Source: Chitinophaga filiformis
GTDB taxonomy: Bacteria > Bacteroidota > Bacteroidia > Chitinophagales > Chitinophagaceae
DNA: 64,000 nt
Assembly (NCBI RefSeq): GCF_021646545.1
Contig: NZ_JAKIRP010000021.1
Span: 62,001 to 126,000, forward strand
Direction: 5' to 3'
In this document: positions 1-6,939 of the stretch, piece by piece
Position numbering within the stretch: position 1 is the stretch's first letter
Layout of the letters: every line of letters begins with the position of its first letter
Notes under the pieces: model-generated
Database searches by the model: none
The model's input: only the letters and a program-made list of their open reading frames with translations
Told to the model about the DNA's origin: nothing
Translations under genes and position numbers: made by a program

Positions 1-2
1 CC

Positions 3-917
3 ATCGTATCGGAGATCTTGTACGACAAAGAAAAAGGAAAGGCCAGTGGCGTACGCGTCATAGATGCGGAAACGAAAGAAGTGATCGACTTCTATGCGAC
101 GATCATTTTCCTGAACGCCTCCACCATCGGTTCTGCCACCATATTGCTACAATCCACTTCAGCTGCATTCCCGCAGGGACTGGGCAACTCCAACGACCTG
201 GTAGGACGGCACCTGATGGACCATCATTTCAAGGTGGGCGCCATGGGCGACTATCACGGCCTGGATGACTGGTATTATGAAGGCAGGCGGCCGACGGGTA
301 TCTATATCCCCCGCTTCCGGAACCTGGGCGATGCGGCCTCAAAACGCGATTATATACGCGGTTTTGGTTACCAGGGCTATGGCGAACGGGAAGGCTGGAT
401 GTACACCGGCCTCACAGAAGACGGCTTCGGCCAATCATTCAAAGAGAAACTGCTACGCCCCGGCAAATGGGCGTTCTGGTTAGGGGCCTGGGGCGAGACA
501 CTGCCTTATGCCGATAACAGGGTAACACTGGATACCATACAACGCGATAAATGGGGCCTGCCATTGGCCAGGGTGGCATTTTCCATCCGCGACAATGAAA
601 GGGCTATGCGTAAGGACATGCAGCACAGCGCAGCAGAAATGCTGGAAGAAAGCGGCTTTTCAAATGTAACGGGCTTCGATTACCACTACGTCGGCGGAGA
701 GTGTGTACATGAAATGGGTACCGCCCGTATGGGAAGAGATCCTAAGACATCCGTACTGAATGGCACTAACCAGCTGCATGAAGTAAAGAATGTGTTTATT
801 ACTGACGGTAGTTGTATGACTTCGTCCGCCTGTCAGAACCCATCACTGACATATATGGCATTGACAGCAAGAGCCTGTGATTTTGCCGTCGGGGAACTAA
901 AGAAAGGAAACCTTTGA
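3..917 (+). CDS. GMC family oxidoreductase, C-terminal part (5' end outside window)
   Basis: The frame is open to the left edge, so only the last 304 residues are visible. The C-terminal GMC domain is clear: HEMGTARMG near visible residue 236, followed by DPKTSVLN, and a closing FAD-contact segment with ITDGS and CQNPSLTYMAL. The family binds FAD and oxidises alcohols, sugars or sugar acids; Bacteroidota members often carry a partner small subunit, which would lie upstream and cannot be seen. A TTG at position 18 could be mistaken for a start, but the open frame upstream and the missing N-terminal Rossmann motif argue for truncation by the window edge. The substrate cannot be told. Confidence 0.9.
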   Translation: MVSEILYDKEKGKASGVRVIDAETKEVIDFYATIIFLNASTIGSATILLQSTSAAFPQGLGNSNDLVGRHLMDHHFKVGAMGDYHGLDDWYYEGRRPTGIYIPRFRNLGDAASKRDYIRGFGYQGYGEREGWMYTGLTEDGFGQSFKEKLLRPGKWAFWLGAWGETLPYADNRVTLDTIQRDKWGLPLARVAFSIRDNERAMRKDMQHSAAEMLEESGFSNVTGFDYHYVGGECVHEMGTARMGRDPKTSVLNGTNQLHEVKNVFITDGSCMTSSACQNPSLTYMALTARACDFAVGELKKGNL

Positions 918-951
918 TTTTTTATTGATAAACCGTCCACAAGCAGAAAGG

Positions 952-980
952 GCTGTCTCATATGAGGCAGCTTCTTTTTT
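952..980 (+). terminator. Rho-independent terminator after the GMC gene
   Basis: A near-perfect palindrome (GCTGTCTCA facing TGAGGCAGC, one G-T pair) at 952-971 is followed by TTCTTTTTT. It sits 35 bp after the oxidoreductase stop and touches the stop codon of the convergent deaminase gene, so it probably serves mainly the plus strand. Confidence 0.8.
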
Positions 981-1416
981 ATTCACCTATATCCTCATTC
1001 CAAAGCGTAGGATGCTGCTGAATAAAGGCCTGCATCATCTCAATGCATTCACTGTTATTTTCTACTGTCAGCTCTACGTTATTGGCTTTTAACAGCTCCT
1101 CTGCACCCATGAATGTCTTATTCTCACCTATCACCACCTTCGGAATACCATACAGCAATATAGCGCCCGTACACATTGGACAAGGCGATAACGTTGTATA
1201 CAGCACACATTCCTTATAAGTAGCAGCAGTAAGCCGGCCGGCATTCTCCAGCGCATCCATTTCCCCATGCAGGATAACACTCCCTTTTTGCACCCTCCGG
1301 TTATGTCCACGCCCGATGATCTCTCCTTTATGTACCAGCACAGATCCAATAGGGATACCGCCTTCATTAAGACCTTTCATTGCCTCATCTATCGCGGCTT
1401 TCATAAAATTGTCCAT
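979..1416 (-). CDS. Cytosine/nucleoside deaminase, yeast Fcy1-like
   Basis: A 145-residue zinc deaminase of the cytidine deaminase-like fold. The zinc site is complete: HGE with His50 and catalytic Glu52, and PCPMC with Cys79 and Cys82. The whole chain resembles yeast cytosine deaminase Fcy1 more than bacterial TadA: the stretch LYTTLSPCPMCTGAI, the following YGIPKVVIGEN, and the ending W(N)EDIGE are all Fcy1-type. Family knowledge suggests deamination of cytosine or a related free base or nucleoside in pyrimidine salvage. The gene stands alone, convergent with the oxidoreductase. A tRNA A34 role is less likely but not excluded by sequence reading. Confidence 0.85.
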   Translation of the reverse strand: MDNFMKAAIDEAMKGLNEGGIPIGSVLVHKGEIIGRGHNRRVQKGSVILHGEMDALENAGRLTAATYKECVLYTTLSPCPMCTGAILLYGIPKVVIGENKTFMGAEELLKANNVELTVENNSECIEMMQAFIQQHPTLWNEDIGE

Positions 1417-1675
1417 AGTATTATATCTTGAAGATCAGCAAATAGGAAATACAACAAACGCTGTTGATCGCTTATACAACACTGCGTATATCCCTAATAT
1501 ACTGTATAATTCCTGAACTACAGAAGAGATCTGGCAGACATCCCATTTGCTCATCCCAGACAGACCTCGCCCGTACGGTGTAAACATAAATAGCCTGTAA
1601 CTGCATACTGCACGATATGCATAAGGAGGAAAGCAGCGGCAGTTATAAATAAAACAGTAACTCAGGAGCAGCGGC

Positions 1676-1828
1676 GGTTCCAGGTGGAGATCACTGGCCT
1701 TCGTTGTTTGAAGTATGCTGACGCGCCCTACCAGGGGTTTAATGAGATATCCAATCGCCCAACACGACCTCCCATCGTTCCATAGCAAGCAACTTCAAAG
1801 AACGCAGCCAGTGGTCCCACCTGGAACC
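1676..1828. repeat. 153-bp inverted-repeat element, family A copy 1
   Basis: The left arm at 1676-1713 starts GGTTCCAGGTGGAGATCACT and ends TTTGAAG. The right arm at 1793-1828 is its imperfect reverse complement, starting CTTCAAAG and ending ACCTGGAACC. The 79-bp centre contains ACCAGGGGTTTAAT. A second full copy lies in the opposite orientation at 61711-61859, with the same arms and the same central motif. No transposase is encoded, so it resembles a MITE-like or palindromic intergenic element. Confidence 0.8.
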
Positions 1829-1895
1829 GAAGCAATCGCCCAATACGACTTTCCAAGCAACCTCCAAACAACGCAGTCAATGGTCCCCAGGAACC
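1829..1895. repeat. Partial family A repeat, right half only
   Basis: This stretch repeats the right half of the neighbouring element in the same orientation. CAATCGCCCAATACGAC matches CAATCGCCCAACACGAC at 1752-1768, and 1861-1895 (CCTCCAAACAACGCAG to CCAGGAACC) matches the arm at 1793-1828. The left arm is missing, suggesting a partial tandem duplication. Confidence 0.7.
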
Positions 1896-1918
1896 GAAGC
1901 AATGTCAATCAGCAATAA

Positions 1919-1946
1919 CAAAAAAACCGCCTCATACGAGACGGTT
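1919..1946 (-). terminator. metK terminator
   Basis: On the minus strand AACCGTCTC, loop GTAT, GAGGCGGTT (1925-1946) is followed by a run of T. It begins 29 bp past the metK stop codon. Confidence 0.85.
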
Positions 1947-1975
1947 CTTCAAAAATTATTTCTCAGCGGATGCTA

Positions 1976-3229
1976 TTACAATCCGAAAGCTGATTTTACT
2001 TTTTCAACATAATCCAGTTTCTCCCAGGTAAACAGCTCAACTTCTACTTTCTTCTCATTCTTCTTGCCCTTGTTGAACACCTTGGTAACTACCTTGCTGT
2101 CGCGGCCCATATGACCATAAGCAGCTGTATCGCTATAGATAGGATTACGCAGTTTCAGACGCTGCTCGATAGCGTAAGGACGCAGGTCAAAGATCTGTTC
2201 TACCTTTCTTGCGATCTCACCATCCGTCATTTTAACTTTGGAAGTACCACGGGTATCGATGAAGAGACCACAAGGTTTAGCCACACCGATCGCGTAAGAT
2301 ACCTGTACCAGTGCTTCATCGCAAAGACCTGCAGCTACCAGGTTTTTAGCAATGTGACGGGTAGCGTAAGCAGCAGAACGGTCTACTTTGGAAGGATCTT
2401 TACCAGAGAAAGCACCACCACCGTGAGCACCTTTACCACCGTAGGTATCAACGATGATCTTACGGCCGGTTAAGCCGGTATCACCGTGAGGACCACCGAT
2501 CACGAATTTACCGGTAGGGTTGATATGATAAGTGATCTTGTCATTGAACAGCGACTGTAATTCTGGTTTCAGCTGTGCCTTTACGCGAGGGATCAGGATG
2601 TTGATCATGTCACTCTTGATCTTGGCCAGCATCTTGTCTTCAGAATCGAAATCATCGTGCTGTGTAGAGATAACGATGGTGTCGATACGAACAGGTTTGT
2701 TATCGTCGGAGTATTCGATAGTTACCTGTGACTTAGCGTCAGGACGCAGGTAAGCGATCTCTTTATTTTCGCGACGGATAGCAGCCAGCTCGATCAGCAG
2801 TTTATGAGCGAGGTCCAGAGCCAGTGGCATATAGTTCTCAGTTTCGCGGGTAGCGTAACCGAACATCATACCCTGGTCGCCTGCGCCCTGTTCTTCCGGG
2901 TTCTTACGCTCAACGCCCTGGTTGATATCAGGAGACTGCTCATGAATAGCAGAGAAGATACCACAGGAGTTAGCCTCGAACATGTATTCGCTCTTTGTAT
3001 AGCCTATCTTACGGATTACCTCACGGGCAATTTCCTGCACATCCAGGTAAGCTTCAGATTTTACTTCACCCGCCAGAACCACCTGACCGGTTGTCACCAA
3101 CGTTTCGCAAGCTACTTTAGAGGTAGTATCATAAGCAAGGAAATGATCAATCAATGCGTCGGATATCTGATCGGCCACTTTATCCGGATGGCCTTCGGAA
3201 ACAGATTCTGAGGTAAATAAATAAGGCAT
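1976..3229 (-). CDS. metK: S-adenosylmethionine synthase
   Basis: A 417-residue MetK, which joins methionine and ATP to make S-adenosylmethionine, the cell's main methyl donor. Visible signatures are SEGHPDK near residues 11-17 in the N-terminal domain, the GAGDQG loop in the middle domain, and the glycine-rich GGGAFSGKDPSKVDRSAAY phosphate-binding segment. Length is within the usual range, and the start MPYLFTSESVSEGHPDK matches the family. The gene is flanked by its own terminator downstream and by another terminator upstream at 3370-3395, so it looks monocistronic. I saw no recognisable SAM riboswitch in the 140 bp leader. Confidence 0.98.
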   Translation of the reverse strand: MPYLFTSESVSEGHPDKVADQISDALIDHFLAYDTTSKVACETLVTTGQVVLAGEVKSEAYLDVQEIAREVIRKIGYTKSEYMFEANSCGIFSAIHEQSPDINQGVERKNPEEQGAGDQGMMFGYATRETENYMPLALDLAHKLLIELAAIRRENKEIAYLRPDAKSQVTIEYSDDNKPVRIDTIVISTQHDDFDSEDKMLAKIKSDMINILIPRVKAQLKPELQSLFNDKITYHINPTGKFVIGGPHGDTGLTGRKIIVDTYGGKGAHGGGAFSGKDPSKVDRSAAYATRHIAKNLVAAGLCDEALVQVSYAIGVAKPCGLFIDTRGTSKVKMTDGEIARKVEQIFDLRPYAIEQRLKLRNPIYSDTAAYGHMGRDSKVVTKVFNKGKKNEKKVEVELFTWEKLDYVEKVKSAFGL

Positions 3230-3369
3230 AAAATAATTGAATTTCGCTTTTAGATTAGTATTGATTTAGTACAATTTACCAACTTTTTGCATTTTGGTGG
3301 TATGCCTCATGGTAAACTGCGGCAAAAATAGGAAAATAGTTTGAGAATGAACTTTCAGCGAATAAAAAA

Positions 3370-3395
3370 AGCCCCGTTTGAAGCGGGGCTTTTTT
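3370..3395 (-). terminator. Bidirectional-looking terminator upstream of metK
   Basis: AGCCCCG, loop TTTGAAG, CGGGGCT (3370-3390), flanked by A-rich sequence on the left and T6 on the right. On the minus strand it follows the GT5-domain gene by about 19 bp and separates it from metK. Confidence 0.88.
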
Positions 3396-3408
3396 CTGTA
3401 GAGAAAAA

Positions 3409-4227
3409 CTATTTTCCAAGTAGCTGGGTATACAATTGCAGATAATCCGCGAGGTCTTCATTTTCCTTTTTGTAAGGGAGAATGATCTTGCCTTTTTCCG
3501 CTTTCAGTTCATCCACTACTTTCTTTTCTGTCTTTTCACCTGCCAGTACTACGGCATCGGCATATTTACCGGCGCCTCTGTTCAGTGCACTGTTGGTACC
3601 TTCTTTATATAGCTCCAGGTCCTTTTCTTTGATCTGGGTGCTGATAGTAGCTTTCTTCACAAAGCCGGCGCCCAGTTTCTCCTTGAAGGAATTGGGCTCC
3701 ATGGAATATACCACTTTGGAATGAGCAAATACCGGTTCTTTTTTGTAAGCAGTTTTCAGGTATAAAGGGATCAGTGAAGTCATCCATCCGCTACAGTGAA
3801 TAATGTCCGGCGGCCAGCCAAACTTCTTTACTGTTTCCAGCGCTCCTTTACAGAAAAATACTGCACGGGCTGCATTATCGTCATAGAATTGCTCGTTTTC
3901 GTCCGTGAACAGCGTTTTACGCTTGAAGTAATCTTCATTGTCCAGGAAATAAACCTGCAAACGGGCGTTTGGCAATGATGCCACCTTGATAATCAACGGA
4001 TAATCGTCGCCCTCTATCACAATGTTAATGCCAGACAGTCTTACCACCTCGTGTAACCGGTGCCTTCTCTCGTTGATAATGCCAAACCGGGGCATGATCA
4101 CCCGCACTTCCAGCCCGGACTCATTGGACTTAATTGCCATTTTATTGACCATATTCGCATACTCTGTTAATTCCAGATAAGGCGACATTTCCTGAGCAAT
4201 AAAAAGAATTCGTTTCTTTGTGGACAT
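3409..4227 (-). CDS. Stand-alone glycogen/starch synthase N-terminal (GT5) domain protein
   Basis: A 272-residue protein resembling only the N-terminal half of GT5 glycogen synthases: it starts RILFIAQEMSPYLELTEYANMVNKM, has a VRVIMPRFG strand and an HCSGWMTSLIPLYL motif like the HxHDWxxxLxP segment of the full enzyme. The C-terminal ADP-glucose-binding GT-B half is absent, so catalysis as a normal synthase is doubtful. Family knowledge: Bacteroidota commonly carry such a gene divergent from panC, as here (110 bp apart). Its role is unknown; it might be a regulator or a partner of another glycosyltransferase. Translation and stop are clean, so this is not an obvious pseudogene. Confidence 0.82.
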   Translation of the reverse strand: MSTKKRILFIAQEMSPYLELTEYANMVNKMAIKSNESGLEVRVIMPRFGIINERRHRLHEVVRLSGINIVIEGDDYPLIIKVASLPNARLQVYFLDNEDYFKRKTLFTDENEQFYDDNAARAVFFCKGALETVKKFGWPPDIIHCSGWMTSLIPLYLKTAYKKEPVFAHSKVVYSMEPNSFKEKLGAGFVKKATISTQIKEKDLELYKEGTNSALNRGAGKYADAVVLAGEKTEKKVVDELKAEKGKIILPYKKENEDLADYLQLYTQLLGK

Positions 4228-4254
4228 CTAATGCTGATATTAATGCAGTAATTT

Positions 4255-4275
4255 TAAATTTGGTTTGCAAAATTA
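4255..4275. promoter_or_regulatory. Overlapping divergent promoter elements for panC and the GT5-domain gene
   Basis: Two perfect matches to the Bacteroidota -7 consensus TAnnTTTG lie 5 bp apart: TAAATTTG on the plus strand at 4255-4262 (towards panC) and TAATTTTG on the minus strand at 4268-4275 (towards the GT5 gene). A TTTG at 4299-4302 (minus) could be a -33 box, spacing 23 bp, slightly long. Their overlap would make use of one exclude the other. Confidence 0.45.
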
Positions 4276-4336
4276 CGGATTTTTAACGGAAGAAAAGACA
4301 AATTGGCACTTTTAACATCCTTTTAAGCAATAAATT

Positions 4337-5194
4337 ATGTATCTGTTCAAGCGGAAAGACGATCTCGAAAGGCATTTATCAACAGCACGGAAAGAGGGTA
4401 AACGTATTGGTTTTGTGCCTACTATGGGCGCATTGCATCAGGGGCATCTGTCCCTTATTGCGGCCGCAAAAGAAAACACCGACCTCGTCGTGTGCAGCAT
4501 ATTTGTCAACCCGACCCAGTTTAACGATCCGGCCGATTTTGAGAAATATCCCATTACCATAGACCAGGACATTCTCCAGCTTACCGCCGCCGGCAACGAT
4601 GTACTGTTCCTGCCATCTGTGCAGGAAATGTACCCTAAGGGACTGACCCCGGACATGCATTATGACTTCGGTCAGCTGGAAACGGTACTGGAAGGTGCAC
4701 ACCGCCCCGGACACTTCCAGGGTGTTGGACAGGTGGTACATAAGCTGTTAGACCTGGTGCAGCCGGACAAACTCTTCATGGGACAAAAGGACTTTCAGCA
4801 GTGCCTGATAATCAACCGACTCATCAAACTGCTACACTTAAAGGTCGAGCTGGTTATCTGTCCTACCCTCCGTGAACAGGATGGCCTGGCCATGAGCAGC
4901 CGTAACCTGCGTCTCAATCCTACCGAAAGGCAAAACGCCCTGCACATATCCCGTGCACTATATTATATAAAAGACAATCTTAACCACGCCCCATTAAAGG
5001 AAATCGCCGATAAGGCCATTAACGAGCTGAAAGGCAATGGTTTCGATGTTGACTACCTCGATATGGTATCTGTAGCACCTGACGGGAACATTAATTTTCC
5101 TGCAACTGCCGGCAAAGATCCGCTTTATGCGGTGGTAGCTGCCAGAGAGATCAGCAGCAACGTCAGGCTGATTGACAATATGCAGGTGAACTGA
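4337..5194 (+). CDS. panC: Pantothenate synthetase
   Basis: PanC, 285 residues, joins pantoate and beta-alanine with ATP to give pantothenate, the coenzyme A precursor. Visible motifs: FVPTMGALHQGH with the HxGH nucleotide-binding signature at 34-37, FVNPTQFN, GQKDFQQ near 149-154, and the KMSKS-like SSRN near 186-189. Length matches the family. It is followed 125 bp later by panD, and panB lies about 5 kb downstream, so the pathway is clustered although panD has its own promoter-like element. Cytoplasmic. Confidence 0.98.
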   Translation: MYLFKRKDDLERHLSTARKEGKRIGFVPTMGALHQGHLSLIAAAKENTDLVVCSIFVNPTQFNDPADFEKYPITIDQDILQLTAAGNDVLFLPSVQEMYPKGLTPDMHYDFGQLETVLEGAHRPGHFQGVGQVVHKLLDLVQPDKLFMGQKDFQQCLIINRLIKLLHLKVELVICPTLREQDGLAMSSRNLRLNPTERQNALHISRALYYIKDNLNHAPLKEIADKAINELKGNGFDVDYLDMVSVAPDGNINFPATAGKDPLYAVVAAREISSNVRLIDNMQVN

Positions 5195-5275
5195 CCAGCC
5201 GGACGGCTGTCAACAGACCGGCCTTCTCCACGGCGCGCGCTGACCGCGCTGAAGCGTCGTATTGTATTTTTTCCC

Positions 5276-5283
5276 TAATTTTG
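5276..5283 (+). promoter_or_regulatory. panD -7 promoter element
   Basis: TAATTTTG is a perfect match to the Bacteroidota -7 consensus and lies 36 bp before the panD ATG. No clear -33 TTTG was found at the usual distance. It suggests panD can be transcribed separately from panC. Confidence 0.5.
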
Positions 5284-5319
5284 CGCTACACCAGACCACA
5301 ATAGTGGGTTATTTCTATC

Positions 5320-5664
5320 ATGCACATCGAAGTACTGAAAAGTAAAATACACAGAGCAGTTATTACCGAAGCAAACTTGCAATACGTAGGCAGTATTACT
5401 ATTGATGAAGATCTGCTGGATGCTGCTAATCTCATCGAATATGAAAAAGTACAGGTAGTGAACGTAAATAACGGAGAACGCCTGGAGACCTATATCATCA
5501 AAGGGAAACGCGGTTCAGGTGTTGTTTGTATGAATGGCCCCGCTGCCCGCCTCTGTGCGGTTGGCGATATTGTAATCATTATCTCTTACGCATCTATGGA
5601 CTTTGAGGAGGCTAAGAAGCATACTCCGATCGCCATATTCCCGAAAGAAAATAATAAACTGTAA
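5320..5664 (+). CDS. panD: Aspartate 1-decarboxylase
   Basis: PanD, 114 residues, makes beta-alanine from aspartate for pantothenate synthesis. The proenzyme self-cleaves between Gly24 and Ser25, and this pair is seen in YVGSITID; Ser25 becomes the catalytic pyruvoyl group. Lys9 in LKSKIHRA and the NGPAAR motif are also present. It follows panC, supplying one of its two substrates, and is followed 25 bp later by a membrane protein gene. Confidence 0.98.
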   Translation: MHIEVLKSKIHRAVITEANLQYVGSITIDEDLLDAANLIEYEKVQVVNVNNGERLETYIIKGKRGSGVVCMNGPAARLCAVGDIVIIISYASMDFEEAKKHTPIAIFPKENNKL

Positions 5665-5689
5665 CTGCTGATCCCAAAAAAGACTTACT

Positions 5690-6712
5690 ATGCCCAAATT
5701 TTTGAAGTTCATCTGCTTTTTAGCCATTGGGCTAGGATTAGTCTGGCTTGTTACGCACAACCTTACTGATAAGGAGAAAGATGACATCTTCAACTCTTTG
5801 GAGCATGCCAATTACTGGCTGCTGATCCCTGTTATCATAGTCGGTATTGCCAGCCACTGGTACCGGGCTGTCCGCTGGAAGCTCATCATGGAGCCCATGG
5901 GCTATCATCCTAGCACACTGAATACATTCTTTGCGGTAATGGTCGGCTATCTGGCCAACCTGGCGGTGCCCCGCCTGGGAGAAGTGACCCGCTGCGGTAT
6001 CGTAGCCCGTTATGAGAAGATCCCGGTAGATAAACTGGTAGGCACCATGATCGCAGAACGCGCTGTTGACATGCTGCTGCTCCTCATCCTCATGGTGATC
6101 ACCGTTGTTATTCAAATAGACGTGATCGGTGGCTTATTCGTCGCAGAGATCTGGCATCCCATTGAGAATAAACTCGGGAATGCAGGCAGTGCCCGTTCAC
6201 TGATCATCATCGGCGCTTTAGTCATATTTATATTACTTACCTATATTGTTTTCCGCCTCATTTCCCGTTCCAAAATCGGGATCAAGATCCGTGCACTGGC
6301 CCATGGCGTATGGGATGGTATCCGCTCTATCGGTCAGATGGAAAAGAAAGGCTGGTTCATCTTCTACTCCATACTGATCTGGATGATGTACTTTGCTATG
6401 ATGTACCTGGGCTTCTATTGTATGGAAGAAACCCGTTACCTGGGACTGAAAGCCGCGCTTGCAGTACTCATCATCGGCAGTGTAGGTATGATCGTAACAC
6501 CCGGCGGTACGGGCGCCTACCAGTTCCTGGTACAAAGGACCCTCATGGTATACGGCGTACTCGATACAACAGCATATGCCTTCGGATGGATCGTATGGTC
6601 GGCCCAGACCCTGCTGGTACTTATCGTTGGCCTGGGCAGCCTGATTGCCCTCCCCTTGCTGAACAAGGACAAGGCACAAACCCCATCCTCCGATGCCGGT
6701 CAGACTACCTGA
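5690..6712 (+). CDS. Flippase-like integral membrane protein (UPF0104/LPG synthase TM-like)
   Basis: A 340-residue polytopic membrane protein with roughly eight hydrophobic segments. The pattern MVGYLANLAVPRLGEVTRC followed by GTMIAERAVDMLLL, and the later VTPGGTGAYQFL, are typical of the family related to the membrane domain of lysylphosphatidylglycerol synthase. No soluble aminoacyl-transfer domain is present. It lies 25 bp after panD and is probably co-transcribed; the functional link to pantothenate is not evident. Proposed role: lipid or glycolipid translocation in the inner membrane, by family only. The last 15 residues are hydrophilic. Confidence 0.85.
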   Translation: MPKFLKFICFLAIGLGLVWLVTHNLTDKEKDDIFNSLEHANYWLLIPVIIVGIASHWYRAVRWKLIMEPMGYHPSTLNTFFAVMVGYLANLAVPRLGEVTRCGIVARYEKIPVDKLVGTMIAERAVDMLLLLILMVITVVIQIDVIGGLFVAEIWHPIENKLGNAGSARSLIIIGALVIFILLTYIVFRLISRSKIGIKIRALAHGVWDGIRSIGQMEKKGWFIFYSILIWMMYFAMMYLGFYCMEETRYLGLKAALAVLIIGSVGMIVTPGGTGAYQFLVQRTLMVYGVLDTTAYAFGWIVWSAQTLLVLIVGLGSLIALPLLNKDKAQTPSSDAGQTT

Positions 6713-6939
6713 TACAAGCGTTAATCAGCTCCGGATCATTCCCCTATAAATGATATATACAAGTATATCTAAGAAATATACTATAGATTATCGTCTATAC
6801 GCTATTCGCTATCGCTTTATAATTCCTTATCTTTAAGAATGCGTATCAGAAATTTAACATAAGATCTATTCCAAAAATCTGTATTGTTGTGATTAGCAGT
6901 ATTAAACCAGTATAACCACAACCGTTAATTACCTTTCAG

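Larger units (their letters stand above)
1417..1975. other. Intergenic region with inverted-repeat elements
   Basis: 559 bp between the deaminase and metK. It holds an inverted-repeat element (1676-1828), a partial second copy (1829-1895) and the metK terminator (1919-1946). The remaining 1417-1675 shows no convincing gene; a minus-strand frame across it is read through the repeat and has no protein-like composition. Confidence 0.7.

Noticed and set aside
1435..1788. 117-codon minus-strand frame next to the deaminase
   Set aside because: It runs through the inverted-repeat element and has no protein-like pattern or homology that I can recognise.
6713..6939. AT-rich gap before ppk1 as a possible tRNA or riboswitch site
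   Set aside because: No cloverleaf, conserved T-loop or riboswitch-like structure was found; only short ATATA-type repeats.
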